This document shows, in pieces, positions 25,075 through 33,590 of a stretch of 64,000 nt of DNA. The notes beneath the pieces were generated by a model. That model was not told the DNA's origin. It did no database searches and worked only from the letters and a program-made list of their open reading frames with translations. Origin of the DNA: JAGNKE01 sp964583335 (lineage in GTDB: Bacteria > Pseudomonadota > Alphaproteobacteria > Micavibrionales > Micavibrionaceae); the NCBI GenBank assembly GCA_964583335.1, contig CAZOVG010000002.1, forward strand, positions 248,001-312,000, read 5' to 3'. Within the stretch, counting starts at the first letter, position 1; the number at the start of each line of letters is the position of its first letter. The translations under genes were made by a program, and so were the position numbers.

Positions 25075-27055
25075 CCGCGAGTTTGTAGGCGTCGGTCACG
25101 CCATCGGCGAGGGCGGCGTAGCGCGGGGTCTTGCCGGCCGCGAGGGCTTCGAGGGTCTTCGCGCCCTGCCCGCCGCGCAGGCTGTAGATCCAGTAAAAGG
25201 CCATCACGCGCTTCACGTAGGTGCGGGTTTCGGCGACGGGGATCATTTCTGCGAACAGGAGCGGGTCGTCAATATTGCCAAATTTTTGCTTCCAGCGGGC
25301 GAGGTTGCCCGGCCCGGCGTTATAGGCGGCCAGCATCGAGATCATGTCGCCGTTGACGTTCTTGTCGGCCAGAAGCTCCTTGATATAGCTTTGGCCCAGC
25401 GTGAGATTGTCAGCGGGGCGGCCCAGCAGCGGAGCGATATCCGCATCGGCCACGTTGACGCCGCGCAGGATATGGCGGGCGGTGGCGGGCATGATCTGCA
25501 TCAAGCCGGACGCGCCGCTGGGGTTGCGGGCCTGCGGGTTAAATCTTGATTCCTGGCGCACGATGGCGTGGATGAGGGCCGGATCGACGGTGAAGCCCCG
25601 GCGCGGTTCCCACGGCATCAGGGGGTAAAGCGCAGCGTCATAAGGGCGGGCGGCTTTGTCGCGGCGGTTGTCGGCGCGGCTGCCCAGACGCATGGCCACG
25701 GAGGGCAGGCCGACGTGGGTGGCGTAGGCCAGCGCGACACGGCGCATCTCAGGATTTTTGGAATAATCGAAGTGGACCAGTTCGCGCTCGGCGAGTTCGT
25801 ATTGTCCGGCGGCGACGAAAGCGGCGGCGCGGCGGCCCTCGGGCGTTGAAAGCAACTTTTTCTCATCGCTGTAAGCGAATTGGGGCTCACGCCAGTCGAA
25901 GGCGGGTTTTCGGCCCAGCGCCTGCGTCGCCAGCAGGCCGTAGAAGGTTCGGTCGTGCTTCGCGGCCTTGGCGTACCAGGATTGCGCCTGTGATTTGTTC
26001 CCCGCGCGGCCGTGAGCGCGTCCGGCCCAGTACGATCCGGCGGAGGACATCCAGCCCGACGCGTAGGGGGAGGATCCGGCGATGGCGAAATTGTCGGCAG
26101 CGCCCGCGTAATTGCGTTCATGCCAAAGCGCGAGTCCGGCCACCCATCCGGCCAGAGGCACCTTTTCGCGGGAGCCCTGCACCGCCTCGCGCGCGAGGTC
26201 GCGGGCATGGGCGGTCTGGCCTCGGAAGAGGAAGCGCTGGGCCGCCTCGGCGCGCAGCGTGTCGCGTTCAACGTTATCCATATATTGCACGCCCGCGCCG
26301 GTGAAGAGTGTTTCCATCGCCAGTGCGGGTTCGCCCTCGTCGATCAGGCCTTTTACACGGCGGGTGAGCGTGGCCACGGCGTGCGCCTGCTCTGCGCTGC
26401 GGGCGGGGGCCTTATGGCGCTTGGCGCGGTCGATCAGCGGCTCGTGCAGGTCGGGCAGCTCGCCGGGCGATTTGATTTTCGGCCATCCGGCCTCCGCGCC
26501 CGCAGGCTTGCGGGAGAGCGCCAGATTCTGAATTTTATCGGCATCGGGGTGGCCGGGGTAGTTTTTCAGCCATGCGCTAAGCTCTTCGTAGGAGGAGCGG
26601 TAGGCCGCCGGGTGCATGTATCTTTGATAGAGGACATCAGAGAGAAGGCGCGTATCGGTCAGGCGCGCGATCTTCTGGTCCGCCGCCTTCATGCGGCCAA
26701 AAGCCTGCAGGCGGAAGATATCGCGGTACAGGGCGGCGTTTTCGGAAGAGAGCGGCTTTTCACCCGACGGCGCCGATGTCAGGGACAGCGCATTCAGCAT
26801 CTTATCATTCAGGCTCAGAAAACTCTGCTGGATTTTCTTGTCATCCAGTTTCGCGGGGGCTTGAGGCTCCGTGATTGCGGCAAGGCTCTCGAAATCGTCG
26901 GTGTTCAGCCTGATCGTGGCGAAGGGTGTTGCGGGCTTCACGCCGGGCATGGGGAGCCCGCCCGACGGTCTTCCACCCGGCAACAGGGCATTTGAGACGA
27001 GTAATGCACAAAACGCTGCGCATAAACTCTGCTTCCATAGATGGCGAGCCTGCAT
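25064..27055 (-). CDS. Soluble lytic murein transglycosylase (Slt-like)
   Basis: Periplasmic peptidoglycan-cleaving enzyme of 663 residues. A hydrophobic N-terminus (SLCAAFCALLVSNALLPGG) serves as signal or anchor. The middle part (about 110-470) is rich in helical TPR-like repeats (AGLALWHERNYAGAADNFAIA) forming the superhelical ring. The C-terminal SLT domain has IHAIVRQESRFNPQARNPSGASGLMQIMP with the catalytic Glu, then GQSYIKELL and MLAAYNAGPGNLARW, all hallmark. It yields 1,6-anhydro-muropeptides during wall growth and recycling. The start is the only ATG before the hydrophobic segment. Confidence 0.92.
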   Translation of the reverse strand: MQARHLWKQSLCAAFCALLVSNALLPGGRPSGGLPMPGVKPATPFATIRLNTDDFESLAAITEPQAPAKLDDKKIQQSFLSLNDKMLNALSLTSAPSGEKPLSSENAALYRDIFRLQAFGRMKAADQKIARLTDTRLLSDVLYQRYMHPAAYRSSYEELSAWLKNYPGHPDADKIQNLALSRKPAGAEAGWPKIKSPGELPDLHEPLIDRAKRHKAPARSAEQAHAVATLTRRVKGLIDEGEPALAMETLFTGAGVQYMDNVERDTLRAEAAQRFLFRGQTAHARDLAREAVQGSREKVPLAGWVAGLALWHERNYAGAADNFAIAGSSPYASGWMSSAGSYWAGRAHGRAGNKSQAQSWYAKAAKHDRTFYGLLATQALGRKPAFDWREPQFAYSDEKKLLSTPEGRRAAAFVAAGQYELAERELVHFDYSKNPEMRRVALAYATHVGLPSVAMRLGSRADNRRDKAARPYDAALYPLMPWEPRRGFTVDPALIHAIVRQESRFNPQARNPSGASGLMQIMPATARHILRGVNVADADIAPLLGRPADNLTLGQSYIKELLADKNVNGDMISMLAAYNAGPGNLARWKQKFGNIDDPLLFAEMIPVAETRTYVKRVMAFYWIYSLRGGQGAKTLEALAAGKTPRYAALADGVTDAYKLAANQ

Positions 27056-27113
27056 AACGGCAGGATAAGTAATATACTTGCGGGCTTTTGTCCAGCTTTA
27101 AGTGCAGAACGGT

Positions 27114-27977
27114 TTATATGTTATTGATTTTACTGTGAATTTCTAGCATATCGGCCCAGACGAGCTTCTTCTGGCCGGGGGTGCGCAGGAGGTATGAGGG
27201 GTGGTAGGTGGCGAGCGCGGGAATCGGTCCGTTTGCCTTGTCGGTTAGCTCTTTCGTGCGCGGCATATAGTTGTGCCAACGTCCGCGCAGGCGTGAAATC
27301 CCCTGATCCGCATCCAATAACGCCTTTGCCGGGACGGAGCCGCAGAAGATCAGAATTTTCGGCGCGGCGAGTTGGATATGACGCTCGATGAAGGGCAGTG
27401 CCATCTCGATTTCCGCCGGGGTGGGGTTGCGGTTTCCGGGCGGGCGCCAGTTGAGGATGTTCGATATATATATACGTGAGGGCTGGTCCTGCGCGTTTCG
27501 GTCGAGGTTGATGGATTTGAGGATTTTATCCAGAAGCTGGCCGCTCGCGCCGACGAAGGGTTTGCCGAGGCGGTCCTCGTCCGCGCCGGGGGCCTCGCCG
27601 ACCAGCATTACATCGGCGGCGGGGTCGCCGTCGGCAAAGACAAGGTTCGTGGCGGTCTTGCTGATCCCGAAGCCCTGAAAGGCGGCGATGGCGGCCTTGA
27701 GCTCTTCGAGCGTCCTGGCGGCGGCGGCGGCGCGCACGGCTTCGGTCCGGGCCTCGGCAACGCCTAGGAACGCGGGCGGCGCGTGTTCGCCGTTGCGGGG
27801 CGGTTCGGGCAGATTTTGGGGAGCGGCGGCCTTAGCGGGCGGCCTGATTTGCGGCGGCGGGGCGGCGGCGATCCACGCCGTGGCGTCCTGTGCCTCGTCG
27901 CTCAGGGCATCGGTCACGCCCTGATCCACGTGCCAGCGCAGCGCCTCTATCCATGCCTGCCGTTCGGCGGTCTGCAT
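27114..27977 (-). CDS. Family-4-type uracil-DNA glycosylase lacking the Fe-S cysteines
   Basis: 287 residues. A Pro/Ala-rich N-terminal region (1-100) leads to a UDG fold: LVFADGDPAADVMLVGEAPGADEDRLGKPFVG (active-site GEAPG and FVG), SNILNWRPPGNRNPTPAEIE, and ATYHPSYLLRTPGQKK (the HPSxLLR catalytic motif). This set defines family 4. However, the protein has a single Cys (in ILIFCGS), whereas family-4 enzymes use four for a 4Fe-4S cluster. FQGFGISKTATN and EIEMALPF replace the usual Cys positions. It is predicted to remove uracil from DNA, but the missing cluster makes this provisional. A close subfamily without Fe-S is the alternative. Confidence 0.85.
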   Translation of the reverse strand: MQTAERQAWIEALRWHVDQGVTDALSDEAQDATAWIAAAPPPQIRPPAKAAAPQNLPEPPRNGEHAPPAFLGVAEARTEAVRAAAAARTLEELKAAIAAFQGFGISKTATNLVFADGDPAADVMLVGEAPGADEDRLGKPFVGASGQLLDKILKSINLDRNAQDQPSRIYISNILNWRPPGNRNPTPAEIEMALPFIERHIQLAAPKILIFCGSVPAKALLDADQGISRLRGRWHNYMPRTKELTDKANGPIPALATYHPSYLLRTPGQKKLVWADMLEIHSKINNI

Positions 27978-27987
27978 TTTGCGGTCC

Positions 27988-29775
27988 CTACAGCCCTGAA
28001 AGGTTTTTGTCTTTCGGCCAGCTGACTTTCCAGCCGAGATTCACCTCGGCCTTTTGCTGGGGCTTGATCACACTGGTCCAGCGGGTCGTGCCCTTGACGT
28101 TTTTATAATCGGTCTCGAAGCCGGGGGTGGTTTTATCCTTCAGGATTTCGACCAGAATGGTTTCGTCCTTGGAGGCAGGCACCATTTCCATCACCTCGAT
28201 CTGGATATCCTGCTTATGGTAGCTCTCAATCTGCGTGACGAAGTGTCTTTCGATGATCTTGCTCATGGCGATCAGGCCGGTTTGCGCGGTTTCATCTTTC
28301 AGCATGTCCCGCTTGACCTTCACCGCGTCGTCCACGCCGAAGGACATCTCGCCCTCCTCGCCCGGACGGATGATCGCGGCGATGTGGTCCTGTCCGATGA
28401 AGGCCCCGTCGCGGAAGAGGCTCAGGCGGCCCGGCAGGAGCGGCGCGTCGCCCTTGAGGGTGAATTTCGCCACCATGAAGCCGTCGGTGCTGACCTGCGG
28501 CAGGATTTTGACGAACAGGGCGGTTTCGTTTTCAAGCTGACCGATCTGCAATTTGGCCTGCGTTCCGTCCGGCTTGACGGTGGCGGGGCCGGTAACCTTA
28601 TATTCGCCGACGAAGCCGCTGGCGTTCATCTGGACCGCCACGGGCGCAGATTCCGCCCGCAGCACGCGCTCATCCTGCATGCGCCGCCATTTGCGCAAGG
28701 GCTCTTCATCCGGAGACTCTATCGGCACGGGGATGGCGCTGTCCCCCGTCCTGAGCGCCTTGTCGAGCTCCTCTTCGCGTTTCTGCTCGACGGCAGAGAC
28801 ATAAGCCGGGGAGGCCGTGGCCGTTCCCGGCGGAGCGGATATTGCAGAGGCCATAGGCAAAATCCGGTCGCGGTCATACAACGTCAGCCAGATCGGATAG
28901 AGCTGCGGCAGGGACGCGCCCCGGCTGGGCTGGGCGGTGGAGAGGGACAGGTCTATGCCGTTCCAGTCCTCGCCCGTTCTTTGCCAGACGGACCCATATT
29001 GCACGAGTTCGAGCTTTTTGGACGGCACGTCGAGTCGGGCGTCATAGGTCGGCTGCCAGCCCACATCGGAAATCTGGTAGCTGAGCGACACATCCAGGGT
29101 CGCCGCCTTGTCGGATTCAAAGGGGACGGTGACCGTGTAGCTTTGCTTCTGGTCGGAGAGGAACTGGTTAAGGTCGGCGTCGATCTTTTCGAGCTTTTTG
29201 TTTTCCTCCGCGATTCTGAGATCGAGGGCCAGCTGCGCCTTCATGTTGGCGAGCATTTTGGCGGAGAGGCCGTCGGAGGCCGCGATCCATTTCTCGGGGT
29301 TGAGGTCGAGGGGCGTTGAATCGTCGTCGCCTTCGCCTTTGCCGTTGGCCTGTTTCGCCCAGTTGGTGATAAACGCGTTGGCTTCGGCCAAGGCGCTTCT
29401 CTCAACCTGATAGAGGTTGATCGTGTTGACGATCTCCTGTTTCCGGTCGGCCAGTGCCTGCACGCCCGCGACGACGAAATCCTCGGAGTTTTCCTGTTTA
29501 TGGCTCAGGGCGCCGAAGGTGACGCTGGCCTTGGCGGCGCCGCTTACGCGCAGGGAGTTGGCGAAAATCTTGACCGGCAGGCCGGAGAAGACCAGATTGT
29601 GCGCGCCCGCCGGGATTTCCACCTTTGCGGTGCGGGTCACGGTTGCACGGTCACTATAGACGATCGCGGATTTAATCGCGCTTTCGACCTTAATATCGTC
29701 GGCCAAGGCCGGGAAGGCGAAGGCGGCGCTTGAGACGAATACGGCCAGGCACGACCATTGACGGATGCGGTTCAT
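27988..29775 (-). CDS. DUF4139/DUF4140 (MuiA-like) secreted protein
   Basis: About 595 residues with a signal peptide (WSCLAVFVSSAAFAFPALAD). The N-terminal DUF4140 part reads IVYSDRATVTRTAKVEIPAGAHNLVFSGLP. It is followed by a coiled-coil segment (100-210) and a C-terminal DUF4139 beta-rich part with VSLSYQISDVGWQPTYDARLD and NGIDLSLSTAQPSRG. Members are sometimes named mucoidy inhibitor A; the biochemical role is unknown. The ATG at 29775 has GGGAG about 10 bases upstream, better than the in-frame GTG six bases earlier. It lies 10 nt from the glycosylase gene, so they may share a transcript. Confidence 0.88.
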   Translation of the reverse strand: MNRIRQWSCLAVFVSSAAFAFPALADDIKVESAIKSAIVYSDRATVTRTAKVEIPAGAHNLVFSGLPVKIFANSLRVSGAAKASVTFGALSHKQENSEDFVVAGVQALADRKQEIVNTINLYQVERSALAEANAFITNWAKQANGKGEGDDDSTPLDLNPEKWIAASDGLSAKMLANMKAQLALDLRIAEENKKLEKIDADLNQFLSDQKQSYTVTVPFESDKAATLDVSLSYQISDVGWQPTYDARLDVPSKKLELVQYGSVWQRTGEDWNGIDLSLSTAQPSRGASLPQLYPIWLTLYDRDRILPMASAISAPPGTATASPAYVSAVEQKREEELDKALRTGDSAIPVPIESPDEEPLRKWRRMQDERVLRAESAPVAVQMNASGFVGEYKVTGPATVKPDGTQAKLQIGQLENETALFVKILPQVSTDGFMVAKFTLKGDAPLLPGRLSLFRDGAFIGQDHIAAIIRPGEEGEMSFGVDDAVKVKRDMLKDETAQTGLIAMSKIIERHFVTQIESYHKQDIQIEVMEMVPASKDETILVEILKDKTTPGFETDYKNVKGTTRWTSVIKPQQKAEVNLGWKVSWPKDKNLSGL

Positions 29776-29865
29776 AGACACAGACTCCCGGATGTTGAGG
29801 ACACACCCACAGGTTATCCCATCAGGAAGCCGGTCACAAGGTTTTAGGGGCTGTTTCCAGCGCCT

Positions 29866-31062
29866 TTAAATGAAATTCACCAGCGTGAGCTGGCTGACCA
29901 GCGCGGTCACGCGGAAGGTCGCCTCCAGCTGGACCTGAAGCGTGTTGATCTTCAGGGCGACGTCGTTCTGATCTATGTCCTCTATTCCGGAGATAATGCT
30001 GATGAGTAGATTTTTCTGATCGACGTGGAAATTTTTCGTCTCGTTCATGGATGCTCGCACAGCCTCAACATCGAAGCGGATGTTGTTTACCTCGTCGAGC
30101 GCCCGGTTCACCATGCGGGATAATTCGTTATAGAGCTTGTAGAAATTCTCCTGCTGCTGCGCCAAGGTAAAGCCGGGGGCGCCCTGCGCGTCCGGGGTGC
30201 CGGGGAAGACGCCGTCTTCGTATGTGTTGGCGATAGGCGGCAGGTTTTCGTTCTTAAGGAAAGCCAGTGCGACCATAACATCGCGGAACGGGTCCTGATT
30301 GGCGTGGACGGTGTAGTCGAGTTCGGAGTTTTCGTCCACCCGCACGAAGACACGGCCGGCATTGCCCGCGCTAAGGCTGGCGGAATAGCCGACCACACTG
30401 TCCGTCAAGGCGTCGGGATTACCATTTGCCGTGCTACGGTCGCGGATGTCGGCCAGAAGCTGGTCCGTTGAAATCGTGCCGTCCTTCCAACTGGTGATCA
30501 GGGTGCTTACGGCTGCATCCAGGGTGCCCGAGTTGCTGAAGGGCTGGGTGAGCGTTTCAGCGCCGCCCAGAACATAGCGGTCGCCGTCCTTGGCGTTCAG
30601 GAGTTCGGCCATGCGGTCGAATAGATTTCCCGCGAGATTGATGAGAGTCTGCAATTCGTTGTCGGGTTTGGATGAGGTCATGCCGACCTGTATTTCCTCG
30701 TTTACGAACGGAGTCGAGGGGTCGTCGTAGGTTACGATATCGCCCCGTTGATGAACCCCTTGCTGGACGAACCCGATGAAGCCGTTGGAGAGGTTTTCAC
30801 CCTGCTTCTGGAACTCCTCGATCGAGGAGAGCATGATCTTGAGGCGCGTGTCGGCCTTGCCGATATTGCTGATGTAAGAGTCCAGCGTGACGACGGCTGA
30901 ACGCGAACGGATGGACGACAGGGCGTCGGAGCCGAGCCCCGAGAAATTCTGGGTTTTCTTGCCTGTGGCGAGTTGCGTGGACAGATCGGAGAACGTCGTT
31001 TGCTGCTTTTTGATATTTTCGATCTGTCTGAGCGCCTGGCCCAATGTCGATATGCCCGTCAT
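29866..31062 (-). CDS. flgL: Flagellar hook-associated protein 3 (FlgL)
   Basis: Junction protein between hook and filament, 398 residues. The N-terminus MTGISTLGQALRQIENIKKQQTTFSDLSTQLATGKKTQNFSGLG is the flagellin-like D0/D1 segment that FlgL shares with flagellin, and the C-terminus DQNDVALKINTLQVQLEATFRVTALVSQLTL-type helix closes D0. Export is by the flagellar type III system, so there is no signal peptide. It follows flgK by 41 nt on the same strand, the standard flgKL arrangement. No other flagellar gene is in the window. Confidence 0.93.
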   Translation of the reverse strand: MTGISTLGQALRQIENIKKQQTTFSDLSTQLATGKKTQNFSGLGSDALSSIRSRSAVVTLDSYISNIGKADTRLKIMLSSIEEFQKQGENLSNGFIGFVQQGVHQRGDIVTYDDPSTPFVNEEIQVGMTSSKPDNELQTLINLAGNLFDRMAELLNAKDGDRYVLGGAETLTQPFSNSGTLDAAVSTLITSWKDGTISTDQLLADIRDRSTANGNPDALTDSVVGYSASLSAGNAGRVFVRVDENSELDYTVHANQDPFRDVMVALAFLKNENLPPIANTYEDGVFPGTPDAQGAPGFTLAQQQENFYKLYNELSRMVNRALDEVNNIRFDVEAVRASMNETKNFHVDQKNLLISIISGIEDIDQNDVALKINTLQVQLEATFRVTALVSQLTLVNFI

Positions 31063-31103
31063 GTTCCGTACTCCCTTTTATTCCGTTTTCTAGACTGTGT
31101 CCG

Positions 31104-33500
31104 TCATACCGCCGATAGCAGTTCCTGAAAAATTTCGTCGATCGCGCTAATCACACGCGCCGAGGCCGCATAGGCCGTCTGCACCACGATCAGAAATCCC
31201 AGTTCCTCATCGAGGTTAACGCCCGACTCATCCACCAGCTGCTTTTCGAGAAGGCTTTTCAGGGTTAACTCATCTTCGCTGCGCTCACGGATCAGATTTA
31301 ACTCCTGACCGTGTTGGTTGATGATCTTCTGGGAAAAATCCTCCAGCGTTAAAGCGCCCGAAATGTTCGTGTCTATGTTTGCTCCGGGACCCAGATTCTG
31401 CGAGCGGATCGCCACGAACTGGCCGCTCCCCACTGCGGTTTCAGACCGGTATGGAATATCGACAATCGGTGACTGATCGTTGATCGCCCCACCGCCCAGC
31501 ACCTCATAGGTGCCGAACAGGGATGAGATGATCCCGACGTTATTGTCGATAGATGTGCGGCCCAGCGCGGTTCCGGCGAGTGTTGCGCCGTTTGTTCTTG
31601 TCGGGCCGCCGACAAGCCGGATGTCACCGCCGAAATCCGGGTTTGTAAAACTGCTACCGGGACGGAGCGCAAGAAAACCGTTAGCGTCGATTTCCGCCGC
31701 GAGGCCCGGAATGGCGTTCAGCTTGGCCAGAAGTTCGACTTCCGTATCGGTCGGCTCGATATAAACTCTCTGGGCGGGGGTGTTGCCCACGCTGACGTCG
31801 AAATACGGGTCGGCGGCTTGCTTGAGCCCGATGTTGAAGCCGATGAAGGCGAAACCCGTTTCGGTCAGAGGCTCGGAGCCGCTTTGCACGATCTCTATAT
31901 TTCCGCGGCTTTGGATCACGAGTTCGCCGTTGGCTCCGGTCGATACGCTGGCGCCAAAGTCGGCGACGATGTTGGCCCAGTCGCCGTCAGCGGTGATGAA
32001 GTTGATCAGATCCTGAACCGCGCCGCTGCCCGATACGGCGACAGACCGCAGGTCAATCGTCACATCATAGGGGCCGCTGCCGATGTCGGGATCGTCGAAG
32101 CGGAGGATAAACGTATCCGTTTCCGTTCCGGTTTGGCCGAAGGCTGAGGTGCCGCCCGTATTGACCATGTCGGCGATGCTGGAATAGGCCGAGAGGTCCA
32201 CGGCGCCTTTCAGAGTATTTGTTGAGCGCAGGCCCAGCCATTCCTGAAGCGTGGTCGTGCCCGTCGCGGCAGCGCGAATGTCCACGGAGGTCGCTGTGGT
32301 CTGGTTTTCCGCCAGAAGGTATTCGGTCGAGGAAAAGGCATATTGCAAGACCCTGCGGATGACTTCGTTTGAGCCGGGCGCAAGCGTTTGATTATAGGTG
32401 CCTTTCTGAACTAGGCTCTGGTCGTTTACGATGGCGCTGTTGACCTGAATGCGGCTGGCGAAACCAACGTATGAAACCGGGACGGGCGGATCGACGCTCG
32501 GGTCCGGGGGGGTGTCTGCGGGGATGCTGCCCGATCCGTCAGTGAAGAGACGCAGCCCCTGTGCGTTGAAGCGCAAGGCCATCTTATGCGCCAGTTCATC
32601 GATCTGCGCGGTCTGTCTGGGCAAAATTTCGTCGCGCAGCTCAATCAACCCGCCGAGTTTTCCGCCGAGCGGCCTTTCCGTCAGATCAACAGCCGTGGGG
32701 TCGGTCACCGGATCGCCAATAAAGATGCCTGCCAGAGAGGACGGGTAATAGCTGGTCGCCGAAATCGGCGTGGGGCGGAAGGTCAGTTGGCGTGCCTGTT
32801 CGCCGGCAAGCTCCGCGCCTTCGACGGTCTGGATCACCAGAACACCGTCGCCCCGGCTGAACATGCTGATCTGGATGAGGGAGGAGAGTTCCTTGACGGA
32901 CAGATCGCGGCTGTCTTCGATGGCGGCGGAGGTGTTGCCGGAGGCTTTGGCGAAGCGGATTTGCTGATTGAGTTCGGCAATCTGGGTCAGAAGGTCGTTA
33001 ATGTTGTCCACCACGACCTTTGCCTCGGACTGCGCGTCGTTCCTGAGCGTGTTAATGAAGCCTGCGAACTGATTGATCTTGTTTGCTGTATCCTGCGCCT
33101 GATCGACAACATCGGTCAGGAGAAAGCTGTCTTCGGGCGTGTCGGCGAGTGCGACGAACGCTTCACGCAGGCGGGTGACTTCCGCCGCAATGGAAATGCC
33201 GGCGGTGGGGTTGCCGTGGAAATTATCGACCCGCTCCAGATAGGTTTCCTGCACGTCGTAAAAGCCGACCTGACTGACCTGCGTCCAGAGCTGGCGCTCG
33301 AGATTGATATCGACGTTGCGGATCACCGTCTGGGCCAGAACGCCTACGGTCTTGCCGTCGATGGACTGGCTGACCTGCGGCAAAATTTTCCGGGTATAGC
33401 CATCCGTGCCTACGTTCGCGACGTTGACGGAGATCGTCTCGATCTGTTTCTGATAGATTTTCAGGCCGGAAAGCGCGGCGTCCAATCCTGAAAGGCCCAT
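31104..33500 (-). CDS. flgK: Flagellar hook-associated protein 1 (FlgK), long form
   Basis: Hook-filament junction protein of 798 residues, longer than the enterobacterial protein (about 550), mainly from an enlarged variable middle domain (about 330-680). The N-terminus MGLSGLDAALSGLKIYQKQIETISVNVANVGTDGYTRK is the conserved rod/hook signature, and the C-terminal VVQTAYAASARVISAIDEIFQELL pairs with it as D0. An N-terminal QIAELNQQIR coiled coil is typical. It is first of a flgK-flgL pair. A hairpin (GGGCG-CAAAA-CGCCC, 33542-33556) lies upstream without a clear T-run. Confidence 0.95.
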   Translation of the reverse strand: MGLSGLDAALSGLKIYQKQIETISVNVANVGTDGYTRKILPQVSQSIDGKTVGVLAQTVIRNVDINLERQLWTQVSQVGFYDVQETYLERVDNFHGNPTAGISIAAEVTRLREAFVALADTPEDSFLLTDVVDQAQDTANKINQFAGFINTLRNDAQSEAKVVVDNINDLLTQIAELNQQIRFAKASGNTSAAIEDSRDLSVKELSSLIQISMFSRGDGVLVIQTVEGAELAGEQARQLTFRPTPISATSYYPSSLAGIFIGDPVTDPTAVDLTERPLGGKLGGLIELRDEILPRQTAQIDELAHKMALRFNAQGLRLFTDGSGSIPADTPPDPSVDPPVPVSYVGFASRIQVNSAIVNDQSLVQKGTYNQTLAPGSNEVIRRVLQYAFSSTEYLLAENQTTATSVDIRAAATGTTTLQEWLGLRSTNTLKGAVDLSAYSSIADMVNTGGTSAFGQTGTETDTFILRFDDPDIGSGPYDVTIDLRSVAVSGSGAVQDLINFITADGDWANIVADFGASVSTGANGELVIQSRGNIEIVQSGSEPLTETGFAFIGFNIGLKQAADPYFDVSVGNTPAQRVYIEPTDTEVELLAKLNAIPGLAAEIDANGFLALRPGSSFTNPDFGGDIRLVGGPTRTNGATLAGTALGRTSIDNNVGIISSLFGTYEVLGGGAINDQSPIVDIPYRSETAVGSGQFVAIRSQNLGPGANIDTNISGALTLEDFSQKIINQHGQELNLIRERSEDELTLKSLLEKQLVDESGVNLDEELGFLIVVQTAYAASARVISAIDEIFQELLSAV

Positions 33501-33590
33501 AATCCATACTCCGTTGCGTCTTTAAAGAGCAATCAATATCAGGGCGCAAAACGCCCGCATTTGATTTATCCTTGCAAGGGAGGTGCCAGA

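Noticed and set aside
28054..29319. Long open frame antisense to the DUF4139 gene
   Set aside because: The signal peptide and domain match are on the minus strand; nothing supports the plus frame.
33542..33556. GGGCG-CAAAA-CGCCC hairpin between the ATPase and flgK genes
   Set aside because: No T-run follows on either strand, so it is not called a terminator.
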